Source: Xiphias gladius (Eukaryota; Chordata; Actinopteri; Istiophoriformes; Xiphiidae). Taken from it: a stretch of DNA of 64,000 nt. Below are positions 1 through 11,490 of this stretch, piece after piece; positions within the stretch are counted from its first letter, which is position 1, and the number at the start of each line of letters is the position of its first letter. The position numbers and the translations under genes are program-made. Location of the stretch: positions 12,757,501-12,821,500 of the forward strand of contig NC_053422.1 of NCBI RefSeq assembly GCF_016859285.1. The letters run 5' to 3'. A model generated the notes under the pieces. It was not told where the DNA came from and did no database searches. It worked only from the letters and a program-made list of their open reading frames with translations.

Positions 1-588
1 AGACCTGAACTTTAGTTTTGTTGTGATTGAAGTGCAGGAAATTATGAGACATTAAGGCACTAAGCTCCTTAAAACAATTATGTAAAATGATTTTAAAGGT
101 CCCCAGGTTTGCATAAAGCTATAAATCAAATGTTTTATACCTTATGAAACCCAGTGTATACACAGTGATTCATTGAATAACACAAAAACAGCAATCTTCT
201 GTTCTACGCTCCCTAACCTAATAAATAATGTGAGTATTTTCAAGCTAATCGTTCATTAGCAGGGTAAAGTGGTAGTGACTGATTCCCTGTTGTTTGAACA
301 GAGCACAACTCTTAGTCTTCTGCGCCACATGTGAATGTCATTTTCACTGAATTTGTGACTAAGCACACATCACTGTCTTCAAGATGTAGTGTTTTTCAGA
401 GATTGCCTTTAAAAAAAACTGCACTGCCAGACTTTCTCTGGGCAAAAATAGCACACATCTTTATGCAGGAGCTCCCAGAACAAAAACACTCAAAGTTGTT
501 TGTTGTTTTTTTGTTTTATATTTTTTTCCATCCAGCAGTCTCGTAGGTACTTAAGCTGTCCCGGTGTCCCACACACTCTGTTGTCTCA
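1..588. other. Gene-free sequence at left edge
   Basis: AT-rich sequence with only short open frames lacking family resemblance. If the weak candidate terminal exon just to the right (minus strand) is real, this stretch would be its 3' UTR or downstream flank. No clear repeat family, RNA gene or promoter was recognised. Confidence 0.4.
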
Positions 589-745
589 AGCGCTGCCATT
601 GTTGCGGTTGTCATGATCATCCCTGCCATTATGAGACACGGTTGTGTTGGTGCCATAGGTGGGTGGCGGAGAAGAACATGGCTGTGGAGAGGCGGATGGG
701 TGAAGAGCGAGGGGTCGGAGGGATGAGTGCCTCGTCTCCCTGACA
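589..745 (-). CDS. Possible 3'-terminal coding exon of an unidentified minus-strand gene
   Basis: Read on the minus strand, an acceptor-like tttgctgtcag is followed by an open frame of about 50 codons rich in Ser, Pro, His and Asn. It includes SSPPPTYGTNTT and ends HDNRNNGSA before a TGA near 589-591. The stretch is more GC-rich than its surroundings, which is why it stands out. Against it: the pyrimidine tract is weak, no partner exons were found up to efemp2, and the composition is low-complexity. It could be the tail of a neighbouring gene with large introns or a chance frame. I do not recognise a family. Confidence 0.18.
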
Positions 746-760
746 GCAAATGGACTCAAA

Positions 761-2235
761 TGAATCCAATTAGTGGGTCGTCTTTGTGCCAGAAACTCCT
801 GTTTGTGTCAGTATACACTTGGAGGCTCATTTAGTCTTATAACCCTCTTAAGCACAATCACTCATGCAGGCACATTAACTCGGGCGCTCACTCATTCACT
901 CACTTATTCTCCCACTCATTGATCTGTTTTTTCGGGCATTAACTCCCTCATTCAATTGCTCACTCATTAATTTGTTCACTCAGTCACCCTTTTACTCAGC
1001 CGCTCATTCACTGGGGCATGTCTGTTACATTTTGAATGGTATGACCTTTCCGGTTTGGTTATTTTCAAGTGTAGTTTATTAATAAATTTCTCTTTTTCTC
1101 TCTCGTACTGTCCAAATTATCTCTTCTTGTGTGTCATGTTTTAAGTAGACACATGATACCCTGCGAGAAGAGGCCAAGAGATAGTGTTGTTGCATTAGTA
1201 TGGGGAACTGACGGACAGTAATGTATTCCTGGGTCAGGTTCTGGTCTTAAATTTGGCAGTAGTGATGTAGTCGAGACTTATACTTGCTTTGACTGATTGA
1301 TCATTGATTTATTGATTGATGGAAACAAGCTGTAAAGAGAACACAGGCATATTATTACTTTTTTTTTTTGGCATAATTTACTGAGTCTTGATAACTGTTT
1401 ACCTTTGAAATTGGCAAACATGTTAGCAAACAGTGGCTGATTTACTCACCCTGCAGATACAGAGCAACATTATCATTCATTTGGTGTCGTGTTTCTGTTC
1501 CCCTGAATGTAAAGTCCGTTATTCGCTCTCTTTTAGCTCTGTTTTGGTCTCTACCAACTGTTTATAAAAAGGTTTACAGGTGCAACCCTTCAGCTATCAC
1601 TTCTCAAAAGACACTTACACCAAAGAGGGAAAAACTGAGTATTTCAAAGGTACCGCAGTTACTGGACACGGAGCAGGCAGGGATCATAGAGGGCAAGCAT
1701 ACAGAGTAAGATGTAAAAGTAGCATAAATGTGTCAATTTGGTCAGAGGAAGAGGTGGACACAGATGAGGAGACAGAAGGAGGACAGAGGCAACATGCTTC
1801 TGTGAGAACATCATGGCAAAGACATGTAGGAACAGGTTGTACCACGCAAAAAGATTTTTTAGTGTGTTATAAGGCCAAATATCGGATAAAATACTGTGAC
1901 TAGATAGACAGTAGTGTTTGGATTGCCAAAAGACGCTGGAGCAGATTTACATTTTGTTTTTCATTTCTAAGTAGTTCCTGATTTACACTGTTTTTTTGTT
2001 TTTTTCATTTTTCTATTTTCTGTTTTTCATTTCTGTCATACAAGGGCCTTCTGTGAACAGGGACCATACCCGAAAGGTGAAGACTAACAGTGTGACACCT
2101 GTGAACAGTCTGTTGAAACTGCTGTTTCTATGACAGGAGTTTATTCAGTTGGCTCTGGAGAATGTTTGACTTCATAATTCTGTTATTATATGTAAGTCTC
2201 AATGAGAAATGACATAAAAGAAATTGTTTTATTGT
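761..2235. other. Gene-free spacer
   Basis: No convincing exon on either strand. There is a run of imperfect cactcattcactcactta-like repeats at about 860-1015. The rest is AT-rich with short homopolymers. A 107-codon frame at 1580-1903 has no recognisable domain and no splice context. Confidence 0.5.
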
Positions 2236-2241
2236 CTATAT

Positions 2242-2285
<44 letters not shown>
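2236..2285. repeat. (TA)n microsatellite
   Basis: Nearly pure alternating TA for about 50 bases, with a tacata interruption near its left end. Confidence 0.9.
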
Positions 2286-2291
<6 letters not shown>

Positions 2292-5200
2292 AGCTCTAAA
2301 AACCCACTGTACACCACCTGCTCAGTACCAAACAGCAGACAGACATAGTTAGCACAAGCTGGTAAACACAGTGGAGCATTTAGCAGCTAAAGAGCCAGAG
2401 ATTTCCCTCAGGAGTTGGTAGAGACCAAAAACAGAGCTAAAGGAAGAGTGAATTTTGGAATAAAAAAATTCATCAGGTGGAAAGAAACACAACACAAGGT
2501 GATGATATGTCGGTGTTGTGTTCAAAACTTGTTCCCGCTCTCCCCAAGTGGCCAAAAAAAAAAAACAACAACAACAGTTTAAGCCATTACTAAGAGAACA
2601 TTTCATTTTGGCTGCAGTGATGAACTTACTTGCAAAGTTATTTGCTTTTGACAGAGGAGTTAAATGTTCTGCGTGAGTGACAGCGTTTTGCAGGACAAAC
2701 AGGGAGTCGTGCTGCTCAGTGTAAAGTGATATGGTGATTGCTCTTAGTTTTTTTAGTATCCCAGCAGTGTTTGTGAAAATGTGCTTACGCATTGAGAAAC
2801 AACTATAATCTGCTCATGCATTCATTCTCATTCACATTCACTCATTCACTCCCCCTCATATTACTTACTTACTTGCCCTCTGTCTCTATCCTCCTCACAC
2901 ACGCACTTAGCAGATGTACAAAGGGCAGGAGAGTTCTGGCTCTTCCTGCGCACGCACGCGCGCTCACACACACACACACACACACAAATGCACACAGAAG
3001 TCGCCAACAGGTGTGACTTTCACAGCTTCGGCTGTTGGCAGCCATTGAAATTGCGGATGAGGGACGAGCAGCATGTTCCTCCACAACCTTAGTCATCACA
3101 TCACAGGGAACAGAGAGGATAGATCATAGATCAGTCTCTGCGACAGCTCCATCATACTGTTAAAATGTCAACGATTTTACTGATGATGAGAGATAGATTG
3201 TGTTTATCTCAAATGTAAATCTGGCCATAAGTAATTGTGTTATTTTTGGACCACTTCAGGGTGAAGAGTGCACTAGATGAGGAGGTAAAAGAGGCTGAGG
3301 AGGCGTGGGGTTATGTAGAAAATAATTTCAGGGTAAACAAACAGTGTGGCTCTCAGCGCAGAGGTGAAATATACTTCTCCTAAGACTAAGACTGCCTTTT
3401 CTTTTTCAGTTTATTTTTACACCCAGAGAGTCAAGGTCTGCGCTCTGCTTCTTGAAAGGAAGGAGCTAATCTGTCGCCTAGCAACACCTCCCACTCCTGC
3501 ATCGAGGCGGGAGCGAGACAGAGAGAAAGGATGTGGACGGAGTAAAGAGGAGAGATGAGGCAAAAAAGATAGACATTTAGGGACACAGAGAGGTAGAGAG
3601 GGACGACCGGGAACATGGTGAACTGACTGGGGAACTGGAAGATGGACATTAGTTTGTAAGATCTGAATAATTATGTCCTAAAAGCTGGAAGTAGGAGATT
3701 GATTATCACATGCATGTACAGCTTCATATTTTATAAATATACTTATACTTACATACACACACTCTTGTATCTATATGTGAATGCATACACAGTCATGTAT
3801 AATACATACGCACATAAACACATGAATATACACAGTCTTTGTTGTGCGATCTGTTGCTTTTATCTTGAATCTGTTGTAGAAATTCGTTTGTTTAATGGTT
3901 TTAACCTGAATTTCAGAATCCAGTCAGGAACAGGGGCTGCAAATTAGCTTCAGCGAGACACCCTAAACACAGTACATTACATCTGTTGCATAGCTTCTCC
4001 CTGTGTAACAGTGTTTATCTGCACTGTTCCTGTTAAACAATCTAACAAATACTTAAATAAAAAATTAGATTTCAATAGACAATTCAAGCATCCATATGTT
4101 GTCAAAATTAGGATTTGTTTTCATAAAATTGGCCTCAGAAATGTAACAGCTAAATCTTGATAAAGATTAATTCATATCATCTCAAAGTCTGCTGAAGTAA
4201 TAGTGAATCGAAAAGATTCTATACTTTTTGGATTTATAGAATTTTTTTTTGTAGGGCATTTTGCCTATAATAATATTATTATTATTATTATAGCAATTGT
4301 GCAGATACGGTCAGTTAAAAAAAAAAAAAAAAAAAAAGAAAAAGGAGTATGACATGCAACAAAGGTGATCGGTCGATGTTGTTATATGGTACCTATCTTA
4401 CCCACCAGGTCAATAGTAGACTCATCTAGACTGATTGTTATGTATTAACTGTATCTGCTGCTTTATTGCATTTTTACATAATTAAATCTGTCTACCAAAT
4501 GGCTACAAAGCTCAATAGGACAAAGACAATAACCAGGACAAATCAAATCAAATAAAAGTATTAATAAGAAAAAATCAAGTACAATGTGTGACGGAGTCCA
4601 TGTAGGTACAGACTGACCGACAGGGAGCCAGTTGTCTGCATGTACTTTTATATCATAATGAGTCTGTCACATTTCCCAAAATGTTTCAAGGGTGCCCTGG
4701 TGGACTCAGTGTTGACATGCTGACTATGAACGACCAGTCTCCCCGGTTTGAGTCTGGGATGGAACTTACAGTATGTTGCATGTCATTTTTCCTCTCCTCA
4801 CCTCCTGTAGCATTACTCAGGAGGTGTTAGTCAGCTTTTCTATCTCCTCGCAAGCATTTTAACCAAAAAATGTATTTTTTTCCCTTATTTTATTTGCATA
4901 ATTTTTAGAGTCCTGAGGACGTAAATGTATCCAGTGATTTACAAGAAAAAAAAAAGCAAAACTCAAAAAAATAAACGTGAAGAAAAAAAAAAGCATGACT
5001 CTGTATATCGTGAGTTTGTTTTTCCTTGTAATCCTCTCGTAACCCCTAAAATTTATCACCTGACCCTCCAGGTCGGGAAGCAATACTCTAGCTGACTCCT
5101 ACCTCTTACTCATTGCATGGTCCAGCCCCCTCATGGCCCTCAGAAGGATAAGCAGTATAAGAAATGTAAGACTCGTTAGTTCAGGCCTCAAATTGTGTCT

Positions 5201-5802
5201 CTAAATGTATCAGCAGTACCACAAACACCCAGAAAATAAAAGCAATGGCAGTTGCCATTGAACAAGACTGAAAACACCAGACGAAATAAGTACAATTCAG
5301 TCATTTTCACATTTATATAGTGGGAAAATGTGTAATAATAATACCTCAGTTCACACAGCGACACCTTGTAACTTCACCGCATGTCACTCTGTCTGATTTA
5401 AGCTTGTCGGATGCATCGACAGACAGACGCAACTTGTGAATACAAACCATACAAACACCCACGCACACAACTCCACCCACACTCCTGCTCCTCACCTCCT
5501 GCCTTTATCCATCACTCCCTGCCTCCTTCTCTCGGTTTGGCTTTGTGAGCCAGTAGCCTTGTACATTTTCTCTTCACTTTTCAATATCCAGTTTATTTTT
5601 AGCAGCCGGGGCACAGAGCAGGGGGCAGAAGTTTTTCACTAGTGCTTTTCAGTTGTGTTCGAGCTCTCTGTCTCCCCATGGTCCCCTGGATTATACTTAG
5701 ACTCACAGGAGAACATGGGGACAATAACTCGGTAAATAGCCTAGATATTTCTATTGAGGATGGAGTCCGCCATGAGAGGCTTTATTATACTGTGTAAGAT
5801 TG

Positions 5803-5805
<3 letters not shown>
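2286..5805. other. Gene-free spacer
   Basis: No supported gene. It contains a short (AC)n run near 2965-2987, an (ATT)n run near 4268-4290, poly(A) near 4318-4337, and an X-box-like site at 3473-3485 in a locally more GC-rich patch. Open frames here are short or low complexity. Confidence 0.5.
3473..3485 (+). promoter_or_regulatory. X-box-like (RFX) motif
   Basis: gtcgcctagcaac matches the RFX pattern GTNRCC-N-RGYAAC with a one-base spacer. It lies in a moderately GC-rich island of about 150 bases. No adjacent gene start is recognised, so function is inferred from the motif alone. Confidence 0.3.

Positions 5806-5862
<57 letters not shown>
5806..5862. repeat. (GT)n microsatellite
   Basis: Uninterrupted GT dinucleotides for about 57 bases. 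Confidence 0.95.
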
Positions 5863-5864
<2 letters not shown>

Positions 5865-6215
5865 CAAGGATAAGATCTGAATCAGAGTACATTTCAGATG
5901 CAGTTTTTAAGGTAAAACATGCATCACACTACCATTTGAATACAAGAAAAGCTTGCAGATGCTTCATTCGAAAATTGTCACTGCAAAGTATTTATTTAAC
6001 TTACTATTACTATACTTACTATAAAATTTCCTAATATTTATATTTATATATTTGTATTTAACATTTGTATTGTTATTATCTAGATATTTGCACCCATATG
6101 GCTTTTTGTTTTTGTGATGGACACATGCAGTTTTTGTCTCCCAGAGTACTGTACTGTAACATACCAGCACAGACACTGACTCTTTCTCCCCACAGTAAGT
6201 TGGTGCTGATGCGGG

Positions 6216-6233
6216 GTTGCCATGGTGACGTGA
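6216..6233 (+). promoter_or_regulatory. X-box-like motif overlapping a CRE-like site
   Basis: gttgccatggtgac fits the RFX half-sites GTTGCC-AT-RGYAAC with one mismatch. It runs directly into tgacgtga, a CRE-like octamer, so the two sites share bases. Combined X-box/CRE arrangements are known from vertebrate regulatory DNA. No gene start was found nearby. Confidence 0.35.
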
Positions 6234-7194
6234 TGTAGATGTGTTACATCACGAGAGACCTCCTAGCAGCAGATCTTTCATTGACACTCCCTCTCTACCT
6301 TTTCTCTCCCTGCTTCTCGCTCTATGTGTCTCGCTCCCCTCGATTAACTCTCGTTTTCAGACAAGAGGTCAAGCACAGAAATCAAATCTGGCAAAAGACA
6401 AAGACATAACACGTGGAAAATTTTGCATTTGGGGTCAACTTAAGTCTTCATTTTAATGTATATCATGAGGACATTAGTTCAGTATGAGCAGAGAGTAAGA
6501 GGTGTTGCATAACAAAAGCAGAGAGTGGGTTGATGAGAGTGAGGGAGGAACAGATGTGCTGAATGGGCTTCATATCAGCCAATAAACCACACTTGTACTT
6601 TGTTCTTTTCTCTGACTTGGTCAATTTGTCCTCTTTTTCCGTCGTTATCCTTGCGCCATCTATCCTTGTGGCTCAAAATACATCTCTATTGACATGACGT
6701 CTTGATACCGGTCACGTGACTCCGCTCACATAACCATTACAGTTTACTCCACTTTGTTCTCCCCCTCTGCGTTGTCTACTGTCCTGAGCAATTTACTGAT
6801 TCATTCATTCTGGGCTGATTCATGAATGGATGGGGGTCAATTACTTGTCAGCTGTGGCTAGTTCATTTCCTCCCATTGAGGTCTGATTTCTATCTGGAAC
6901 GCTCCAAAAATACATTAACACACAAACAAGACGTGTATGGTGTCAACAAGCTGGAAAACAGGTAACAGGCTATGGACAAGCCTTTTTCCAGGAAAGCAGC
7001 CTTTTATTGGATATTATTATTGTATTGGCTCATTAATTGAGCCGAAATTAGAAACAACTATAAAAAGCCCTGCCTAATTGTAATATTGTGATGTCTGAAT
7101 TGCCTGTTGAGAAGCGTGATCGTTGTGGATATTAGAGGTTTTTAGTGGGCAGGAGATTTCAACTATTTTAGGAGAGGTTTTACAGAGTGCTGCA

Positions 7195-7915
7195 CTTAGG
7201 TACATTTTGAGGTACTTGTAATTTACTTGGGTATTTCCATTTAATGCCACCTATACTTCCAGTCTACTGCATAAAATACAGCACATTTTTAAAGTTTAAA
7301 CCAGCCTTTTGGGCTTGTGACCACTCACAAATAGCCGTGTCTAGAAGTCCGGATCTCAGAGTTTTGAGCAGCTCAACCACAGAACTTCTCAGACGGTTTA
7401 TTCTAAATAAGTTTTTGAGGCCCAAAAAGGGAAACTTATCCTAAATTTCATGTCAAAAAAAAAGAAAGAAAAGAAAACAGATTTGCATATCAGAACTTCA
7501 TTTTTCCTTCTTTTTCTCTGCCACATGTCGTCACTCCACAGAACCCAGATTTATCTTTTGACCCTTTGAGGAGGCTGGACCCCGAGGTTGGCAACCACTG
7601 GAATAAACTATTGCACTTCTTCTAGTGACTAAAACTAGCTCCACCCCAACCAGCTACAAAGGTAAAATTCTACCTACACATTGATGCATCAGGATTAACT
7701 AGCTAATAAAGTCATTTCTAATGATATATCAGTCATAGGGGCAATTTTTTCTGTGGAAGTACTTTTACTTTTGATACTTCAACTACATTTTAATGATAAT
7801 ACTTCTGTACATAATTAGGATTTTAAATGTAGGACTTTTACTGGTAACAGAGTATTTTTACAGTGGTGTATTGGTATTTTTACTTAAGGAAAAGATGTGA
7901 GTGCTTCTTCCAGCA
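7195..7915 (+). repeat. MITE-like dispersed element with a nested repeat
   Basis: The left part (ttgaggtacttgtaatttac) and right part (acttttactggtaacag, then gtgcttcttccagcact) belong to a teleost dispersed family. Its full copies begin CAGTGGTGGAA and end TTCCACCACTG, suggesting a non-autonomous hAT-type DNA element. Between about 7305 and 7610 lies a second dispersed repeat ending near ccccgaggttggcaaccac, apparently inserted into the first. Confidence 0.55.
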
Positions 7916-7952
7916 CTACTTCCAGCACTACTGCCAGAGTCCAGCATTCAAA

Positions 7953-7956
<4 letters not shown>

Positions 7957-7994
<38 letters not shown>
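7957..7994. repeat. (TA)n microsatellite
   Basis: Alternating TA run between two MITE-like segments. Confidence 0.9.
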
Positions 7995-7997
<3 letters not shown>

Positions 7998-8286
7998 TAT
8001 AATTAGTGATGCATAAATATACATCACTGTAATGTTGCAGCTGGTAAAGTTGGGGTTAATTTTTACTACTTCATATACTGCTGGTTAGCTTAATATATAA
8101 TTATAAATCAGTTATTTGTTGATTACATTTTGTATAAATAATCTGAATCTGCAAAGTAACCGGTAACTAAAGTAGTCAAATAAATGTAGTAGAAGTATAA
8201 AGTGGAAATACTTGAGTAAAGTACCTCCAAACTGTGTTTAAGTACAGTACTTGAGTAAATGTACTTAGTTGCATTCCACCACTGGT
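7995..8286 (-). repeat. MITE-like dispersed element, reverse orientation
   Basis: It carries tatactgctggttagctta, then aatctgcaaagtaacc and acttgagtaaatgtactta, and ends ttgcattccaccactg. This is the terminal motif of the CAGTGGTGGAA family in inverse orientation. It probably pairs with the element just left of the TA tract. Confidence 0.55.
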
Positions 8287-9240
8287 TAATCCACAATGAG
8301 CTGTTCTTAATCTGGATCCTACAAAAATACAATAGCAACTAAAAGTCACAGCCCAAATAGCTGTTTCACAGTCAGTTTCTCTTCTCCAATTCACAAAATT
8401 CCTCTCCAGCTCCTGCTCCCTGGCATTCACATACCTCTCAGTTTTTTCATTTCTATTATTTTTCTCAGGGCTGAATGTCTTTTCAGCATAGGTCCCTTTT
8501 GCCGCCACCCACACCCACACACCCATAGCAACACGTTGTCGTTTCTTGGTAACCACATTTACGCAATGAGTAAAGAAATTGAAGGTAGAGCAGGCATCTA
8601 GCTTCGAGCCTTACATAAATCTAACCAAGGCTCCTGAGAGAGGGGAGAGGTGCCAGGAGGGGGGCTGTCTCAACATCTGGACCTGAAGTCTCAATAGCTC
8701 TCATGTAATTCAACAACTCAGTTTAAGTTTTGTTGGTGTGAATGACAAAGGTCAATAAATGTGTTATTCAAGTGGTTTGGGGGGCCTCTGTGTTTTTATT
8801 TGCTCTTGTATCTCTACATAGGCTTCAGTCAGAGTGCATGCTGTATATGCAGTCATGTTTTTAATTACACTGCTGTTAATCAATATCCTGCTCGCTGCCA
8901 TACCCTGCACCAAATTCCCAGGGTGTTCGTAGAGGATTATACTGACCCGAGGTAATGAACATACCCAGCAATTGAACATGTAATTGGACCAGACTGATAA
9001 TGTAATTATTTACAGAGCTAACAAGAAATGACTGCTGTTGTATTACAGGGGGGGCAGTTTAGACAACATTTTACATGTGAGCTCCTGGGTGATATGTGGA
9101 GGTCACCTCTGGTCTGACAAATGTTTGTATTAAGAAGAAGAAGAAGAAAGTCCCAGATGATTAAATTATAAAGAACAGAAAAATACGAGCAAAACTTGTT
9201 ATGTTTGCAAATATATTAAGCCTTTATTCAGCCTTGTTTA
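8287..9240. other. Gene-free spacer
   Basis: No supported exon. The open frames overlap MITE-derived sequence or are short. Confidence 0.45.
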
Positions 9241-9254
9241 AATAGTTCTTGGTA

Positions 9255-9550
9255 GTTTACTGGTTAACCCTGCTAAAACTGCCGCAGTCTAATGCAACAC
9301 CCCTGCAATAAAACCTATCTACATGATATTTATAATGTCCAGTTTCTGTTAAAACTTTTTGAGAGAGTTGCTGATTGAACTTCAAAATCATTTTGGAGGC
9401 TGCGTATTGTGGGACACAGACCTGTGTTTCTATTGTTTCGTCCACCCCATTTATATCAATGAGGGTCGGAAACACCTCTCTATATAATGCAATACGGACA
9501 GTTCCACAGCAGCACAAACGACATCCTCCAAAATGATCATAAAGTAAATT
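9255..9550. repeat. Dispersed teleost repeat (gtctaatgcaacac family)
   Basis: It contains cagtctaatgcaacacccct, then tgcaataaaacctatcta, ccagtttctgttaaaac and ctttttgagagagttgctg in series. Related shorter copies occur at about 15,160-15,245 and 48,735-48,825. A 98-codon minus-strand frame here is repeat-derived and not called a gene. Confidence 0.5.
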
Positions 9551-9559
9551 CAAAAATTA

Positions 9560-10660
9560 TTTATTGGTTATTTTGACAGTGAATGGACTAATGATCAACC
9601 TCACAACAATTTCCAGTCCTATTTGTGTTTACTTTTCTTCCTAGACACAAACATTTGGACAAATTTATATTCAAATTAGCTGATCTAATCTACAATCTTT
9701 TCAATTACCCGCCACAATTGGACACACAAGTTAGGAAACAATAATTTTAATAATGACTTCCATACAGAGAATAGTTTACTTTGAAACACAAATTGTACGT
9801 AATAATTGGTCTTTAAAAGTTGTATCAGTGTTGGTTGTGTTGTTTTTTAAACTGGACACTGATGTGACTGTTTATGTAGTTTTGTGTAACCCCCCCCCAC
9901 CATATATCTACATGTTATATATCTATATCCTTACTAATTTACACTCCCTAATCACTGGGCTCTCTTTGTATTGTGCAGCCTGTTTTTGATGTCCCATGGA
10001 TTCCACGGCCCGCTCTCTTCCTTAATGAACTAATCCCAGTGCTCGGGGGGTTCAGGTGAAGGGGAAGGACACTCCACCTCGCTCTTTCATTCATAAATAT
10101 AATAGCTGCATTGTGGTGTAGTGGAGGGGTGAGGCATTGAGAGCTTTTTGCAATGCAATAGGAAGAGATCAAAGGGGAACAGACTGCTCCTCTATCATGG
10201 CAGCATGTGTCAAACTGAGGGACAGAACAGGACTGTATAACGTGGAAAGGTGTCTTTTCCTTCCACCATGTTTGTTCCGTCGCACTGGAGTTGTTGGTGA
10301 GATCTGCCCCGCAAGAGCCTTCGTTTCTCCGCTTCCGGTCCCACGCCATCCCCCACTGCGGCCTACAGGGCACGGCTTGCCCAGAAATGAGATCATACTC
10401 GGGCGAAGGTGCCAAAAAAATGAGGCCCAGGCGTTTCAGCACTCCCCTCTGCCACCCCAAACACTCCTCCCACTCGTCTGTGTGGGCACTGCGGCTCTCA
10501 AACACATGCTCCCCTATGTAAACACCCACTCCCTGCAAACACAGACACACCAACCCAAAGACACACAAACGCAGAGAAACAAACAAACACATTAACACAG
10601 ATACAAGCAGAAGCATGCAGATACAGAGACACTGATCTACAGCACGAATGCACACATTTT
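9560..10660. other. Gene-free spacer with a GC-richer island
   Basis: The part from about 10,130 to 10,560 is noticeably more GC-rich and open in several frames on both strands, up to 235 codons on the minus strand. None of the translations shows a recognisable domain or clean splice sites. It may be conserved non-coding DNA, an old repeat or chance. Confidence 0.4.
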
Positions 10661-10734
10661 GAATGCTTCATCTGATTTCTCCAATTACATTAGTACATTC
10701 ACACACTCTCCTCTGTGACCGCTGTGCTACTACA

Positions 10735-11490
10735 GTAGTTGTTTTGCATCTCATTTTGGTTGTTTTGTGTCTATTTTTAGTCATTTTGCATCTATTTTTA
10801 GTCATTTTGCATCTCTTTGTGGTCACTTTATGTCCCTTTGTAGTCATTTTATGTCTATTTTTAGTTGTTTTGTGTATTTTTTCGTCATTTTGCATCTATC
10901 TTGAGTCATTTTTCATCTCTTTTTGGTTATTTTACATCTCTTTGTGGTCGTTTTGTGTCTCTTTTTGGTCATTTTTATGTCTCTTTGTAGTCATTTTATG
11001 TCTATTTTTTTACTTGTTTTGCATTTATTTTAAGTCATTTTTCATCTCTCTGTTGTTGTCTCTTTGTGTTTGTTTTGTCTCTGTGGTCGTCGTGCATATT
11101 TTTTAGCTGATTTTTATCTCACCCTGGTTGTTTAGCATCTATTTTTAGTCATTTTGCATCTTTTTGTGATCTTTTTACATTTCCCTTTGCAGATGTTTTA
11201 CATTTATTTGTCATATTTTTTATGTGTATTTTTAGTTGTTGTGCGTCTCATTCTGGTGCTTCGGCATCAATTTCAGTAATTTTGCGTCTCTTTGTGGTCT
11301 TGTTCTTTTTTTTTTTTGTCTCATTTTGGTTGTTTTGCGTCTATTTTGAGTCAGTATCGCTTCTCATTGTGGTAATTTTTTTGTTTGTTTCAGTGACATT
11401 TCGCAGGTGAAGCCCAGGGGCCCCCTGACTGCTTGGGCCCCTGTGTCCAGTAGGCCAGTTCAGTAATCCATCGATGACAGTGTCATCCTG
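10735..11490 (+). repeat. Minisatellite-bearing dispersed element, copy 1
   Basis: Roughly twenty degenerate units of about 28-36 bases, of the form tttgcatctctttgtggtca, run from about 10,740 to 11,400. They are followed by a GC-rich tail cccaggggccccctgactgc and then cagtaatccatc. The same unit type and tail recur near 18,420-18,600 and, inverted, near 62,755-62,965. This indicates a dispersed family with an internal minisatellite, not a single local expansion. Long open frames over it are low-complexity artefacts. Confidence 0.75.

Noticed and set aside
2349-2792. 147-codon minus-strand frame
   Set aside because: No domain or plausible splice sites; composition fits random AT-rich DNA.
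9257-9553. 98-codon minus-strand frame with several cysteines
   Set aside because: It coincides with a dispersed repeat found elsewhere in the window and has no family resemblance.
10663-11410. Long plus-strand frame (147 codons) rich in Leu, Phe, Val and Ile, resembling a membrane protein
   Set aside because: It is the translation of the degenerate tttgcatctctttgtggtca minisatellite. Other copies of the element translate similarly and no start or splice context exists.
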